From assembly GCF_024347295.1 (NCBI RefSeq), contig NZ_AP025458.1:2170001-2234000 (forward strand): a stretch of DNA of 64,000 nucleotides, given 5' to 3'. Positions 1-9,423 of this stretch are shown one piece after another. The DNA comes from Vibrio artabrorum (GTDB lineage Bacteria > Pseudomonadota > Gammaproteobacteria > Enterobacterales > Vibrionaceae). The first letter of the stretch is position 1. Each line of letters begins with the position of its first letter. The notes beneath the pieces were generated by a model, which did not search any database, was not told where the DNA came from, and saw only the letters and a list, made by a program, of their open reading frames with translations. Position numbers and translations under genes: made by a program.

Positions 1-459
1 AGGCCAAACCACACCAGACACAGCACCAGCAACAAGTGCAAATAGACCGGCCATGATTGGTACTAAACGTTTACCCGCGAAGAAAGCCAGCCATTCAGGA
101 AGGCGTGTCGCGTGGAAAGCGTTGTAACAGTGACCTGCGATGATACCTGCAAAGATACCGCCGAAGAATGACATGTTAACATCAGCATTGATGGTCGTTG
201 CAGTGGCCGTTAATACGAAGTAAGCAACTGCACCAGCAAGACCCGCTGCGCCGTTACCGTCTTTAGAAAGACCAATCGCGATACCTAGACCAAACAGCAA
301 TGGTAGGTTACCGAAGATAGCGCCACCAGCTTGAGCCATGAATGGAATATCAAGTAGATCGCCTTGACCTAAACGTAAAAGAAGCGCCGCAATCGGAAGC
401 GTTGCGATAGGTAGCATTAGTGCTTTACCTAGCTTCTGTGCATATCCTAGAATATTCAC
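1..459 (-). CDS. nagE: PTS N-acetylglucosamine transporter NagE, N-terminal part (cut by window edge)
   Basis: Membrane EIIC part of the N-acetylglucosamine phosphotransferase transporter, which imports and phosphorylates GlcNAc using phosphate relayed from HPr. The first 153 codons are visible, starting at a GTG (459) preceded by a GGGGG-rich ribosome site. The start MNILGYAQKLGKALMLPIA (V read as M), then AALLLRLGQGD and GLGIAIGLSKDGNGAAGLAG, is the hallmark of glucose/GlcNAc-type EIIC domains. The catalytic EIIB cysteine and any EIIA domain lie outside the window. It is divergent from nagA-nagC, as expected for NagC/CRP-controlled GlcNAc genes. Family is clear from sequence; the GlcNAc (not glucose) assignment rests mainly on the nagA-nagC neighbours. 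Confidence 0.93.
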   Translation of the reverse strand, partial: MNILGYAQKLGKALMLPIATLPIAALLLRLGQGDLLDIPFMAQAGGAIFGNLPLLFGLGIAIGLSKDGNGAAGLAGAVAYFVLTATATTINADVNMSFFGGIFAGIIAGHCYNAFHATRLPEWLAFFAGKRLVPIMAGLFALVAGAVSGVVWP

Positions 460-909
460 TTGTTGTGTCCCCCTATAGGATTTTTAGAATTCGTTTGAGA
501 AACTTATTTTAGTCGCTCAATTTAGTCCTAATCAGTGTATTCAATTAATTTTGCTCCGCAAATTAAAACCTTACTATTTGTGATCCTAATCACCAGTTTT
601 TATCAAATTCAAAGGTTTTTGCTAGCGAGATCATAAAACTTATTTTATCATTCAAAAAAATAAACTTTTGTCGATAAAATCTAAGACTAACTGTTGGTCT
701 TATGCTGAACGACTTTAGATTAAAAAAACAAAGAAACAACTAAGAAGATCTAGCTAAAAATCAATAAATTAGCATTTTTTCAGGCACTTGCAGCTTTAAG
801 TGTTTGTCGACAAAAGATAAATCGTTACGTAAATGATGCTCGCAAACTAAGTCTACATTTAGGTAACGAACAAATTTAAAAGATCCCACGAAATAAGGAT
901 TAGCTGACT
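460..909. promoter_or_regulatory. nagE-nagA divergent control region with dyads
   Basis: AT-rich 450 bp between divergent GlcNAc genes. Visible dyads: 545-567 (TTAATTTTGC, 3 bases, GCAAATTAAA), 640-663 (TTATTTT, 10 bases, AAAATAA), and two related motifs TTTTGTCGATAAAA (666-679) and TTTGTCGACAAA (803-814, a perfect 12 bp palindrome). NagC, encoded just downstream, binds AT-rich dyads and loops DNA between paired sites in E. coli nagE-nagB. One or more of these are therefore likely operators, but which ones is inference. Confidence 0.6.
579..594. promoter_or_regulatory. CRP-like site upstream of nagE
   Basis: TGTGATCCTAATCACC matches the CRP pattern TGTGA-N6-TCACA at nine of ten core positions. 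It lies 120 bp upstream of the nagE GTG, a plausible place for catabolite activation of a PTS gene. Position and match are seen; function is inferred. Confidence 0.6.
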
Positions 910-2046
910 ATGTACGCGCTAAGTAACTGTAAAATTTACACTGGTAGTGATGTTCTAACCGATCATGCTGTTGTTATCGAAAATGAACTGATCAAAAAAG
1001 TCTGTCATACCTCTGAATTACCAGACGGTATTGAGGTTCGCGACCTAAATGGAGCAAACCTAAGCCCAGGCTTCATTGACCTACAATTGAATGGTTGCGG
1101 TGGTGTAATGCTGAACGATGAGATCACTGCCGAAACCATGCAGATCATGCACAAAGCAAACCTTAAATCTGGCTGTACTAGTTTCTTACCAACACTCATT
1201 ACGTCTTCAGACGAAGATATGCGCGCAGTTATTACAGCTGCTCGTGAATACCATGATCAATACCAACACCAATCTTTAGGCTTACACCTTGAAGGTCCGT
1301 ACCTAAACGTTGCAAAAAAAGGCATTCATAGTGTCGATCACATTCGTCAATCAGACAATGAAATGATTGACCTTATCTGTGACAACAATGACCTTGTTGC
1401 AAAAGTAACATTGGCTCCAGAGCTTAACGATCCAGAACACATCGAACGCCTACAAAAAGCTGGCGTTGTCGTTTCTATCGGCCACACCAACGCAACTTAC
1501 GCAGAAGCGCGCCAAGGTTTTGAATCAGGTATCACGTTCGCCACTCACCTATTCAATGCTATGACGCCAATGGTCGGTCGCGAGCCTGGCGTTGTAGGCG
1601 CGATTTACGACACACCAGAGGTTTACGCTGGTATCATCGCCGACGGTTTTCACGTTGATTACGCAAATATACGAATTGCGCACAAAATCAAGGGAGAAAA
1701 GTTGGTATTAGTGACGGATGCCACAGCTCCTGCAGGTGCTGACATGGAATACTTTATTTTTGTCGGTAAGAAAGTATATTACCGAGATGGTAAGTGTGTT
1801 GATGAGAATGGCACACTAGGCGGCTCAGCTCTGACTATGATTGAAGCTGTTCAGAATACAGTTGAGCACGCCGGAATCGCTTTAGACGAAGCTCTTCGCA
1901 TGGCTACACTATACCCAGCTACGGCTATCGGTGTAGAAAGCAAGCTAGGTCGAATCAAAAAAGGCATGGTTGCAAACCTTGCTATATTTGACCGAGATTT
2001 TAACGTTAAAGCGACTGTTGTTAACGGACAATACGAGCACAATTAA
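910..2046 (+). CDS. nagA: N-acetylglucosamine-6-phosphate deacetylase
   Basis: Cytoplasmic metal-dependent amidohydrolase. It removes acetate from GlcNAc-6-phosphate to give glucosamine-6-phosphate, the first step after NagE import. The 378 residues match the family's usual ~380. Visible motifs: [14 protein letters not shown], the metal-site [27 protein letters not shown], and [13 protein letters not shown] with the catalytic aspartate. The ATG follows AAGGA by about 11 bases. nagC starts two bases after its stop, so the two genes are probably one transcript. nagB is not in the window. Confidence 0.97.
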   Translation: MYALSNCKIYTGSDVLTDHAVVIENELIKKVCHTSELPDGIEVRDLNGANLSPGFIDLQLNGCGGVMLNDEITAETMQIMHKANLKSGCTSFLPTLITSSDEDMRAVITAAREYHDQYQHQSLGLHLEGPYLNVAKKGIHSVDHIRQSDNEMIDLICDNNDLVAKVTLAPELNDPEHIERLQKAGVVVSIGHTNATYAEARQGFESGITFATHLFNAMTPMVGREPGVVGAIYDTPEVYAGIIADGFHVDYANIRIAHKIKGEKLVLVTDATAPAGADMEYFIFVGKKVYYRDGKCVDENGTLGGSALTMIEAVQNTVEHAGIALDEALRMATLYPATAIGVESKLGRIKKGMVANLAIFDRDFNVKATVVNGQYEHN

Positions 2047-2048
2047 GT

Positions 2049-3263
2049 ATGAATGGCGGACAAATAGGTAACGTAGACTTAGTTAAACAACTGAACAGTG
2101 CGGCAGTATACCGTCTGATAGACCAACAAGGTCCCATTAGTCGTATACAAGTGGCAGATGTAAGCCAACTCGCACCGGCAAGTGTTACAAAAATTACCCG
2201 CCAACTTTTAGAACGCGGCCTAATTAAAGAGGTTGCGCAGCAAGCGTCTACTGGCGGTAGACGCGCTATATCCCTAACCACAGAAGTAGAACCTTTTCAT
2301 TCTATTGCTGTGCGCTTAGGCCGAGATTACATTCAGATAAGCCTTTATGATCTAGGTGGTTGTGAGTTGGCTTCCCTACAGCAAGATCTTCATTACTCAG
2401 ACCAATTAAACCTTACCCAAGGCTTGGTCAATAAGTTAAAAGATTTCATTGCTGAGCACCAGACAAAGATTGATCAATTGATTGCGATTGGTGTCACGCT
2501 ACCAGGGTTAGTCAACCCAACAACCGGCGTTGTCGAATACATGCCAAACACGGATATCGATAATCTCGCTTTGAGTGATATTATTCGCAACACATTCCAT
2601 GTTGCTTGTTTTGTGGGTAATGACGTCAGAGGAATGGCGCTTGCTGAACACTACTTTGGTGCAAGTAAAGATAGCCAAGATTCTATTTTAGTCAGTGTTC
2701 ACCGTGGCACTGGTGCCGGTATTATTGTTAATGGTCAGGTTTTCCTTGGTCATAACCGTAACGTGGGTGAAATTGGCCATATCCAAATAGATCCGCTTGG
2801 TGAGCAGTGTCAATGTGGTAATTTCGGTTGTCTTGAAACCGTCGCAGCGAATCCAGCCATTGTTGAACGCGTGCGAAAGCTCATAAAGCAGGGCTATAAG
2901 TCCTCTTTAACAGAACTCGAGCATATTACCATTCAAGATGTGTGTGATCATGCAATCAATGGTGACGAACTGGCGAAACAGAGTTTGGTTCGAGTCGGGA
3001 ACCAGTTGGGTAAAGCGATAGCAATGACGATCAACTTGTTCAACCCTCAAAAGATCATCATTGCGGGTGATATTACTAAAGCACAAGAAATTGTTTTTCC
3101 TGCAATTAAGCGCAATGTAGAAAATCAGTCGTTAACGGCTTTCCATAGCGGCTTGCCTATTGTAGCATCTCAAATCGATAGACACCCTACGATGGGAGCT
3201 TTTGCAATGATTAAACGCGCCATGCTCAATGGTGTGCTTCTACAAAAGCTACTCGAAGACTAA
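2049..3263 (+). CDS. nagC: ROK-family transcriptional regulator NagC
   Basis: Repressor of amino-sugar genes that releases DNA on binding GlcNAc-6-phosphate (known for E. coli NagC). Residues ~15-70 form a winged helix-turn-helix (SRIQVADVSQLAPASVTKIT). Residues ~80-400 are a ROK sugar-binding fold with GNDVRGMALAEHYFGA, the NVGEIGHIQ segment and the zinc site CQCGNFGCLE. The length of 404 is usual. It follows nagA by 2 bp, and its likely targets are the dyads in the nagE-nagA spacer. A strong terminator follows. Confidence 0.95.
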   Translation: MNGGQIGNVDLVKQLNSAAVYRLIDQQGPISRIQVADVSQLAPASVTKITRQLLERGLIKEVAQQASTGGRRAISLTTEVEPFHSIAVRLGRDYIQISLYDLGGCELASLQQDLHYSDQLNLTQGLVNKLKDFIAEHQTKIDQLIAIGVTLPGLVNPTTGVVEYMPNTDIDNLALSDIIRNTFHVACFVGNDVRGMALAEHYFGASKDSQDSILVSVHRGTGAGIIVNGQVFLGHNRNVGEIGHIQIDPLGEQCQCGNFGCLETVAANPAIVERVRKLIKQGYKSSLTELEHITIQDVCDHAINGDELAKQSLVRVGNQLGKAIAMTINLFNPQKIIIAGDITKAQEIVFPAIKRNVENQSLTAFHSGLPIVASQIDRHPTMGAFAMIKRAMLNGVLLQKLLED

Positions 3264-3287
3264 AGAAAAACTATTCTAATTTTTCGC

Positions 3288-3320
3288 GGGCCGTGTTTGT
3301 ACAAAACACGGCCCTTTTTT
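3288..3320 (+). terminator. Intrinsic terminator after nagC
   Basis: GGGCCGTGTTT pairs with AAACACGGCCC around a short loop and is followed by a run of T. It ends the nagA-nagC transcript. Confidence 0.93.
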
Positions 3321-3347
3321 TAAGCAAGGGAACTACAACAACAAGCT

Positions 3348-4940
3348 ATGGAACTTATATTAATATCCACTGCATTCATCGCAGGATTTATTGCGTTAAA
3401 GTGCCACCTTCCCCCACTGGTGGGTTTTTTGGTTGCCGGTTTCGGGCTCTTCGCCCTAGGCTTTGAAACTAATGATACCATCGTTACCTTGGCAGACCTT
3501 GGTGTCACCCTGCTCCTATTTACTATTGGCCTAAAGCTCGACATCAAAACTCTGCTCTCTAAGGAGATCTGGGCCGGCGCTACAATCCATAACCTTTTAT
3601 CTACTCTGTTTTTTGCCGTTGCCCTATTTGGTTTTAAGTTCCTAGGTATTTCATCGCTGGCAGCCATGTCGATGGAACAAATCGTTCTACTCGGTTTCGC
3701 CCTTTCATTCTCCAGTACCGTATTTGCAGTAAAGTCTCTGCAAGAGAAAGGGGAAATGAATGCAACCTATGGCACTCTAGCGATTGGTATTCTAGTCATG
3801 CAGGATATCTTTGCTGTGATCTTTTTAACGGCGTCGACAGGTAAGATTCCGGAGTGGTACGCCATAGCACTCTTCGCTTTACCACTCTTTCGTCCGCTGT
3901 TCTACAAAATCCTCGATTGGGTTGGACATGGTGAAATGTTGGTGCTGTTCGGCATCTTCTTTGCGTTAGTTGTTGGTGCAGGCTTGTTTCAATTGGTAGG
4001 TGTAAAGCCAGACTTGGGTGCCCTTATCCTGGGTATGTTGTTAGCCGGTCATCCAAAAGCTTCAGAGCTATCGAAGTCGCTGTTTAACCTCAAAGAACTT
4101 TTCCTTGTCTGCTTCTTCCTGAATATTGGCTTGTCCGAGCAACCAACCATTCAAGGCTTTATGCTTGCTGTCCTGTTCTTATTATTACTGCCAGTGAAAG
4201 GCATTTTGTACTTCTTGGTGCTTAACCGCTTTAAGTTCCGTGTACGAACCTCTCTACTCACTTCACTGTCACTATTTAACTACAGTGAATTTGGCCTCAT
4301 CGTAGGTGGCCTCGCCTTTAAGATGGGGTGGATGTCCGGTGACATCTTGGTCGCAGTGGCCATTGCGGTTTCACTGTCGTTCTTGATCGCTGCTCCTCTA
4401 AACCGAGCCGGCCATAAACTTTATCAGCAATCTGGCAAATGGTTAAAAGAGCACGCTGCAGAAAAACTTCACCAGCGCGATAAACGCATTGACCCAGGCC
4501 ATGCGCAGGTCCTTATTCTTGGAATGGGACGCATTGGTACTGGAGCCTATGACGAGCTGCGTTCACGTTACGGAAAAGTGAGCTTAGGTGTCGAAATTCG
4601 CGAAGAAGCCGCACATAACCATAGAAGTCAAGGAAGAAACGTCATTTCCGGCGACGCGACTGACCCTGATTTCTGGGAACGAATTCTAGATACAGCAAAC
4701 GTAAAACTGGTGATTTTGGCAATGCCTCATCACCAAGGTAATCAAACCGCTTTGGAGCAATTGAAGTCACGCCATTTTAAAGGCCAAATTGCCGCAATTG
4801 CTGAATATCCAGATCAACTCGAGACATTAAAAGAAAACGGTGTCGATGCGGCATTTAACATTTACAGTGAAGCGGGTAGTGGTTTTGCTCGTCACGTTTG
4901 TGAACAGTTAAACCCTAATATCAATAAAATCGAATATTAG
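3348..4940 (+). CDS. CPA2 monovalent cation:proton antiporter with TrkA-N (RCK) domain
   Basis: Inner-membrane cation/H+ antiporter. Residues ~1-365 hold about 12 hydrophobic segments of the Na+/H+ exchanger fold (LVGFLVAGF, TLADLGVTLLLFTIGLKLD, FNYSEFGLIVGGLAF). Residues ~385-510 are a Rossmann-type TrkA-N nucleotide-binding domain (LILGMGRIGTGAYDEL, ISGDATDPDFWE) that usually gates transport through NAD(H). It resembles KefB/KefC/YbaL; ion and orthology cannot be decided by eye, so no symbol is given. The AAGGGAA ribosome site is about 15 bases from the ATG, a long spacing. The gene appears monocistronic. Confidence 0.9.
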   Translation: MELILISTAFIAGFIALKCHLPPLVGFLVAGFGLFALGFETNDTIVTLADLGVTLLLFTIGLKLDIKTLLSKEIWAGATIHNLLSTLFFAVALFGFKFLGISSLAAMSMEQIVLLGFALSFSSTVFAVKSLQEKGEMNATYGTLAIGILVMQDIFAVIFLTASTGKIPEWYAIALFALPLFRPLFYKILDWVGHGEMLVLFGIFFALVVGAGLFQLVGVKPDLGALILGMLLAGHPKASELSKSLFNLKELFLVCFFLNIGLSEQPTIQGFMLAVLFLLLLPVKGILYFLVLNRFKFRVRTSLLTSLSLFNYSEFGLIVGGLAFKMGWMSGDILVAVAIAVSLSFLIAAPLNRAGHKLYQQSGKWLKEHAAEKLHQRDKRIDPGHAQVLILGMGRIGTGAYDELRSRYGKVSLGVEIREEAAHNHRSQGRNVISGDATDPDFWERILDTANVKLVILAMPHHQGNQTALEQLKSRHFKGQIAAIAEYPDQLETLKENGVDAAFNIYSEAGSGFARHVCEQLNPNINKIEY

Positions 4941-4954
4941 ACGGCGTTCAACTC

Positions 4955-5000
4955 AACCTCTCAAAACTGGCTATTTTTTGCACTTTTGAGAGGTTTTTGT
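4955..5000 (+). terminator. Terminator after the CPA2 antiporter gene
   Basis: AACCTCTCAAAA (4955-4966) pairs with TTTTGAGAGGTT (4984-4995), followed by TTTT. Confidence 0.85.
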
Positions 5001-5169
5001 TTAAAAAACCAACCACAATTAAAAATCATACACCAGAACAACCATAAAATTAGATACTTTCTAATAGAACCCCCTTTATATTATTTTTTTGATTACATCT
5101 GGTTGCTTTTTTTAGCCAGAATGGCAAATTGAATGCAATTGATTTGGAAATTATTTAAAAGGAAGTTCT

Positions 5170-6834
5170 ATGTGTTCTGTATTTGGTATTCTCGACATTA
5201 AAAGTGATGCCGCAGCACTTCGCCCAATGGCTTTAGAAATGTCTAAGAAGCTTCGTCACCGAGGTCCAGATTGGTCTGGTATTTATGCTGGTGAAAAAGC
5301 AATCCTTGCTCACGAGCGTTTGGCGATTGTTGGCCTCAACAGTGGTGCGCAACCATTGTACAGCCAAGATAAAAAGCACATTCTTGCCGTAAATGGGGAA
5401 ATCTATAACCACAAAGAACTTCGTGCACGTTATGAAGACAAGTACCAGTTCCAGACCGATTCTGACTGTGAAGTTATCCTAGCACTATACCAAGAGATGG
5501 GGGCAGACCTTCTAGAAGAGCTTAACGGTATTTTCGCATTCGTTTTATACGACGAAGAGAAAGACGAATACCTCGTGGGCCGCGACCATATTGGTATAAT
5601 CCCGCTTTATCAAGGTTACGATGAGCACGGTAACTACTACGTAGCCTCAGAGATGAAAGCATTGGTTGAAGTATGTAAGACGATCAGTGAGTTCCCTCCA
5701 GGTAGCTTCTACTCTTCGAAAGATGCAGAGCCTCAACGCTACTACATCCGCGATTGGAACGAGTACGCTGCAGTACAAGGCAACAGCACAAGCAAAGAAG
5801 AACTGACTGAAGCGCTAGAAGCGGCGGTTAAGCGTCAGCTAATGACTGACGTTCCTTACGGTGTACTTCTATCGGGTGGTCTTGATTCATCAATCACTTC
5901 AGCCGTCGCCAAACGTTTTGCGGCAATGCGTATCGAAGACGATGAGCAATCTGAAGCTTGGTGGCCACAACTGCACTCATTCGCTGTGGGCCTTGAAGGC
6001 GCGCCAGATCTGATCGCCGCTCGTGAAGTTGCGGACAAAATCGGTACTGTGCACCACGAGATGACTTACACCATTCAGGAAGGCTTAGATGCCATCCGTG
6101 ATGTTATCTACCACATCGAGACGTACGATGTAACAACGATTCGTGCATCAACTCCAATGTACTTGCTTGCTCGTAAGATCAAAGCAATGGGCATCAAAAT
6201 GGTACTGTCTGGCGAAGGTGCTGATGAGATCTTTGGCGGTTACCTGTACTTCCATAAAGCGCCAAACGCGAAAGAGTTCCACGAAGAGACAGTACGTAAA
6301 CTGCTTGCTCTAAGTATGTTCGACTGTGCTCGTGCAAACAAATCACTGGCGGCATGGGGCGTTGAAGGCCGAGTACCATTCTTAGACAAAGAGTTCATCG
6401 ATGTGGCAATGCGCCTGAACCCTGAAGATAAAATGTGTGGTAACGGTAAAATGGAGAAACACATCCTACGTGAGTGTTTTGAAGACTACCTACCTGATTC
6501 AATCGCATGGCGTCAAAAAGAGCAGTTCTCTGATGGTGTTGGCTACGATTGGATTGATACACTGAAAGCAACGGCTGAAGCTAAAGTAACGGATCAACAA
6601 ATGGAAGCCGCTAAGTTCCGTTTTCCTTACAACACGCCAACAACCAAAGAAGGTTATGCTTACCGTGAAATCTTTGAGGAACTATTCCCTCTTGAATCCG
6701 CGGCAGAATGTGTACCAGGTGGCCCGTCGGTTGCGTGTTCATCAGCAAAAGCTATTGAGTGGGATGAGTCATTTAAAAACTGTGTCGACCCATCAGGTCG
6801 CGCTGTACAAGCCGTTCATAACGACTCTTACTAA
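5170..6834 (+). CDS. asnB: Asparagine synthase B (glutamine-hydrolysing)
   Basis: Makes asparagine from aspartate, ATP and glutamine in the cytoplasm. MCSVFGI at the start places the nucleophilic Cys2 of the class II glutamine amidotransferase domain (~2-190: RHRGPDWSG, AVNGEIYNH, SDCEVIL). The synthetase domain (~210-520) carries the PP-loop LLSGGLDSS and LSGEGADEIFGGY. The 554 residues equal the E. coli enzyme's length. The ATG follows AAAAGGAAG. Bounded by terminators on both sides, so it is a single-gene unit. Confidence 0.97.
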   Translation: MCSVFGILDIKSDAAALRPMALEMSKKLRHRGPDWSGIYAGEKAILAHERLAIVGLNSGAQPLYSQDKKHILAVNGEIYNHKELRARYEDKYQFQTDSDCEVILALYQEMGADLLEELNGIFAFVLYDEEKDEYLVGRDHIGIIPLYQGYDEHGNYYVASEMKALVEVCKTISEFPPGSFYSSKDAEPQRYYIRDWNEYAAVQGNSTSKEELTEALEAAVKRQLMTDVPYGVLLSGGLDSSITSAVAKRFAAMRIEDDEQSEAWWPQLHSFAVGLEGAPDLIAAREVADKIGTVHHEMTYTIQEGLDAIRDVIYHIETYDVTTIRASTPMYLLARKIKAMGIKMVLSGEGADEIFGGYLYFHKAPNAKEFHEETVRKLLALSMFDCARANKSLAAWGVEGRVPFLDKEFIDVAMRLNPEDKMCGNGKMEKHILRECFEDYLPDSIAWRQKEQFSDGVGYDWIDTLKATAEAKVTDQQMEAAKFRFPYNTPTTKEGYAYREIFEELFPLESAAECVPGGPSVACSSAKAIEWDESFKNCVDPSGRAVQAVHNDSY

Positions 6835-6876
6835 AAAGATATCGTTCATATAGCGCTGTCATAAAGGCTACAAACT

Positions 6877-6901
6877 AAAAAGGCGCACTGTGCGCCTTTT
6901 T
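6877..6901. terminator. Bidirectional terminator between asnB and rfaH
   Basis: AAAAAGGCGCA, loop CTG, TGCGCCTTTTT. T-runs on both strands serve the convergent genes. Confidence 0.92.
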
Positions 6902-6928
6902 AGTGACTAGGTACTCGTACTGCCGTAG

Positions 6929-7435
6929 TTATTCATGATCTTGAAGCGCTTCGTTCTCAACACTAACTGGAACCCATTGGCGTATCATCTTAACTAACAT
7001 GATGGAGCGAGTTTCTCCATCTTTCTCATGGAAAATAGCCTCAACCCCGGTAAACTGACCTCCCTTAATCTGAACCATTTGCCCTGACTTAAACTCAGTA
7101 CAACAACTTTTTACTTCGCTGCTACAGCACTTCTCAAACTCTTTGAGTTCAAATACCAAATCACCTTGGACTTCATACGGCCCGGCGCCAAACTTAATAA
7201 AGTCTGCCACACCACGAGTTGAACGCACGGTAGTAAAGCTAGGGCCCTGCTCATAATCAAAGCGAGCAAAGAGGTAAGACGGAAATAACGCCTCTTCACT
7301 CTGCTTTTTTTTGCCTCGAACCGTCTTTTCGACTGTTATTTTGGGGTAAAAACATTCCACCCCTTGGTTCTCTAGATGCAATTGTGCGCGCTTTTGCTCT
7401 CCACGCTTACAATATAGTAAATACCAACGTTTCAT
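6929..7435 (-). CDS. rfaH: Transcription antitermination factor RfaH
   Basis: NusG paralogue that joins RNA polymerase at ops sites and carries it through long LPS, capsule and sex-pilus type operons. The NGN domain (MKRWYLLYCKRGEQ, GVECFYPKI, FPSYLFARF, STRGVADFIKF) is followed by a C-terminal KOW segment (KSGQMVQIKGGQFTGVEAIF). The start at 7435 (168 aa) is chosen because family members begin directly at this tryptophan-tyrosine strand. An in-frame ATG at 7447 adds four residues; neither has a clear ribosome site. No ops element (GGCGGTAGNNTG) was found in an intergenic place here. Confidence 0.93.
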   Translation of the reverse strand: MKRWYLLYCKRGEQKRAQLHLENQGVECFYPKITVEKTVRGKKKQSEEALFPSYLFARFDYEQGPSFTTVRSTRGVADFIKFGAGPYEVQGDLVFELKEFEKCCSSEVKSCCTEFKSGQMVQIKGGQFTGVEAIFHEKDGETRSIMLVKMIRQWVPVSVENEALQDHE

Positions 7436-7447
7436 TTGATTAGCCAT

Positions 7448-7942
7448 TGCTGATTTGGGGAGATTTTACCATAAACCTCCAACGGTTTAATTGCCTAAAA
7501 TAAGGCGCACCTTAACAAGTCATGATCCATGCGTAATAAACCGACTGATTAACAAGAGTTTATAGATAGAAAAAATAGCTGAGAATTTTACAACGACCAT
7601 TTACAGATAAAAAGGACCAATGTTCATTGCATAGAAAAGTGTACATATAGAACAACAGGTAACCTTTGGTTGCACCAATTAAACCATAAACAAAACCTAA
7701 AACTTAACAGACAACCATTCACGAAGACAATAAAAAACCTTTCACATTTTAACCATCAAAAAATGGAAAATTAGTTTTCGGTACGCATAACTAATTTAAC
7801 ATTAAAAATAAAACCCTGCATTTTCATAAAGTTATAATTAAAAGTTATCGTGACCATAAAAAACACCTATTGCAGATGGTTATTTCGCTGTGTATACATA
7901 CGCAACTATAAAATCTTTTAATACCTAAAATTAGTAAAACTT
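7448..7942. other. AT-rich spacer between rfaH and the peptide transporter gene
   Basis: About 495 bp, strongly AT-rich, holding the divergent promoters of rfaH and the POT gene. No ORF, terminator hairpin or clear operator was recognised. The last 60 bases contain TATAAA-like elements that could be the transporter promoter. Confidence 0.5.
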
Positions 7943-9328
7943 ATGCCAAGCAAACACAACATTTTTGGCCACCCTAGAGGCCTATTTCTACTATTCAGCA
8001 CAGAGCTATGGGAACGTTTCTCCTACTATGCAATGCGTGCAATCCTTGTTTTATTCCTAACTGACACGACGATAAACGGCGGACTTGGTTGGTCAACGAA
8101 AGACGCACTTGATCTCTACGGTATTTATACCGGTTTAGTCTACGTCACACCATTAATCGGTGGCTGGATTGCCGATAACTATTTGGGGCAACGTAAATCG
8201 ATCCTGATTGGCGGTGTATTAATGGCATTAGGTCAATTTACACTCGCGCTACCTAACGGATTCATCGGTTTAGACCAAGTGCACGCTCTTTACCTTGGTT
8301 TAGCACTGCTTATCAGTGGTAACGGAATGTTTAAGCCGAACATCTCGACAATGGTGGGTGATCTTTATCAAGAAGGCGATAACCGACGTGATGGTGCTTT
8401 CACTATTTTCTATATGGGCATTAACTTAGGCGCACTACTTGGTGGTCTAATTTCTGGTGCGGCCGTTGACTCATTTGGTTGGAAAGCCGGTTTCCTAGCC
8501 GCTGGTATTGGTATGGTTATTAGCTTAATTATGCAAATTACAATGGCCCAATCATGGTTAGGTAATATTGGTTCAGAACCTGCGGCTGCACGAGCAAAAG
8601 CACTGAACAAATCGAAAGAAAAAGCACCGTTAACTAAGGAAGAATTCGACAGATTAAAAGTGATTCTGATTATGGGTCTGTTCGTGATTGTTTTCTGGGC
8701 TGGTTTTGAACAAGCCGGTGGTTTGATGAACATCTATACGCAAGAATACACCGACCGCATGATTGGTAGTTTTGAAGTACCAGCGGCTTGGTTCCAATCT
8801 CTAAACCCATTTTTCATTATTACACTCGCACCATTAATCGCAGCCTTTTGGGTTAAGCTCGGTAAACGTGAACCAAACTCACCGGTGAAGTTTGCTGTGG
8901 GTTTGTTTTTCCTAGCTATCGGTTTTGTGTGCATGATGGGTGCTGTAATGGAGCAAGGTGGTGACCTAACAGCAAAAACATCAATGCTATGGTTGGTGGG
9001 CGCTTTCTTCTTCCATACTCTTGGTGAGCTTTGTCTGTCTCCTATTGGCCTGTCGTTGGTCACTAAGTTGGCTCCGCTTCGCTTAGCTTCATTAATGATG
9101 GGAGCATGGTTTGGCTTCAACGCCATTGCAAACTACGTGGCAGGCCTTGTGGGTTCACACGTCGGTGAGCTGGGTGCTATGTCTATTTTTAGCGGCATTG
9201 CGATTACGGCAACAGTCAGTGGTATATTACTCTTGCTTTGTGCAGGTAAGCTCGTGTCATGGATGCATGGCGTAGAGACAAGCACAATGCTTGAAGCGGA
9301 CCAAGCTAAAGTAACTTCTGTTGCTTAA
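7943..9328 (+). CDS. POT/PTR-family proton-coupled di/tripeptide transporter
   Basis: Inner-membrane proton symporter for short peptides (major facilitator superfamily). The first helix has the family signature ELWERFSYYAMRAILVLFL (ExxERF), followed by IGGWIADNYLGQRKSI and the PTR2 motif FTIFYMGINLGALLGGL. About 14 hydrophobic segments and 461 residues fit bacterial DtpA-like members (~490). Conserved FEQAGGLMN lies in helix 7. It stands alone between a long spacer and a terminator. The exact orthologue (DtpA, DtpB or other) is not decided. Confidence 0.93.
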   Translation: MPSKHNIFGHPRGLFLLFSTELWERFSYYAMRAILVLFLTDTTINGGLGWSTKDALDLYGIYTGLVYVTPLIGGWIADNYLGQRKSILIGGVLMALGQFTLALPNGFIGLDQVHALYLGLALLISGNGMFKPNISTMVGDLYQEGDNRRDGAFTIFYMGINLGALLGGLISGAAVDSFGWKAGFLAAGIGMVISLIMQITMAQSWLGNIGSEPAAARAKALNKSKEKAPLTKEEFDRLKVILIMGLFVIVFWAGFEQAGGLMNIYTQEYTDRMIGSFEVPAAWFQSLNPFFIITLAPLIAAFWVKLGKREPNSPVKFAVGLFFLAIGFVCMMGAVMEQGGDLTAKTSMLWLVGAFFFHTLGELCLSPIGLSLVTKLAPLRLASLMMGAWFGFNAIANYVAGLVGSHVGELGAMSIFSGIAITATVSGILLLLCAGKLVSWMHGVETSTMLEADQAKVTSVA

Positions 9329-9352
9329 TCTCTAACAAAAATCATCTAATTT

Positions 9353-9383
9353 AAAAAGGGCTGCTCAATGAGCAGCCCTTTTG
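9353..9383. terminator. Bidirectional terminator between the POT gene and hemH
   Basis: AAAAGGGCTGCTCA / TGAGCAGCCCTTTT with T-runs on both strands. Confidence 0.93.
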
Positions 9384-9423
9384 TTATTGGTCGATGTACC
9401 TTACTGTTAAAGCTAAGCCACCG

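Noticed and set aside
2251..2266. GGCGGTAG, resembling an ops (RfaH loading) element
   Set aside because: It lies inside nagC coding sequence and the following bases do not complete the element; no LPS-type operon follows.
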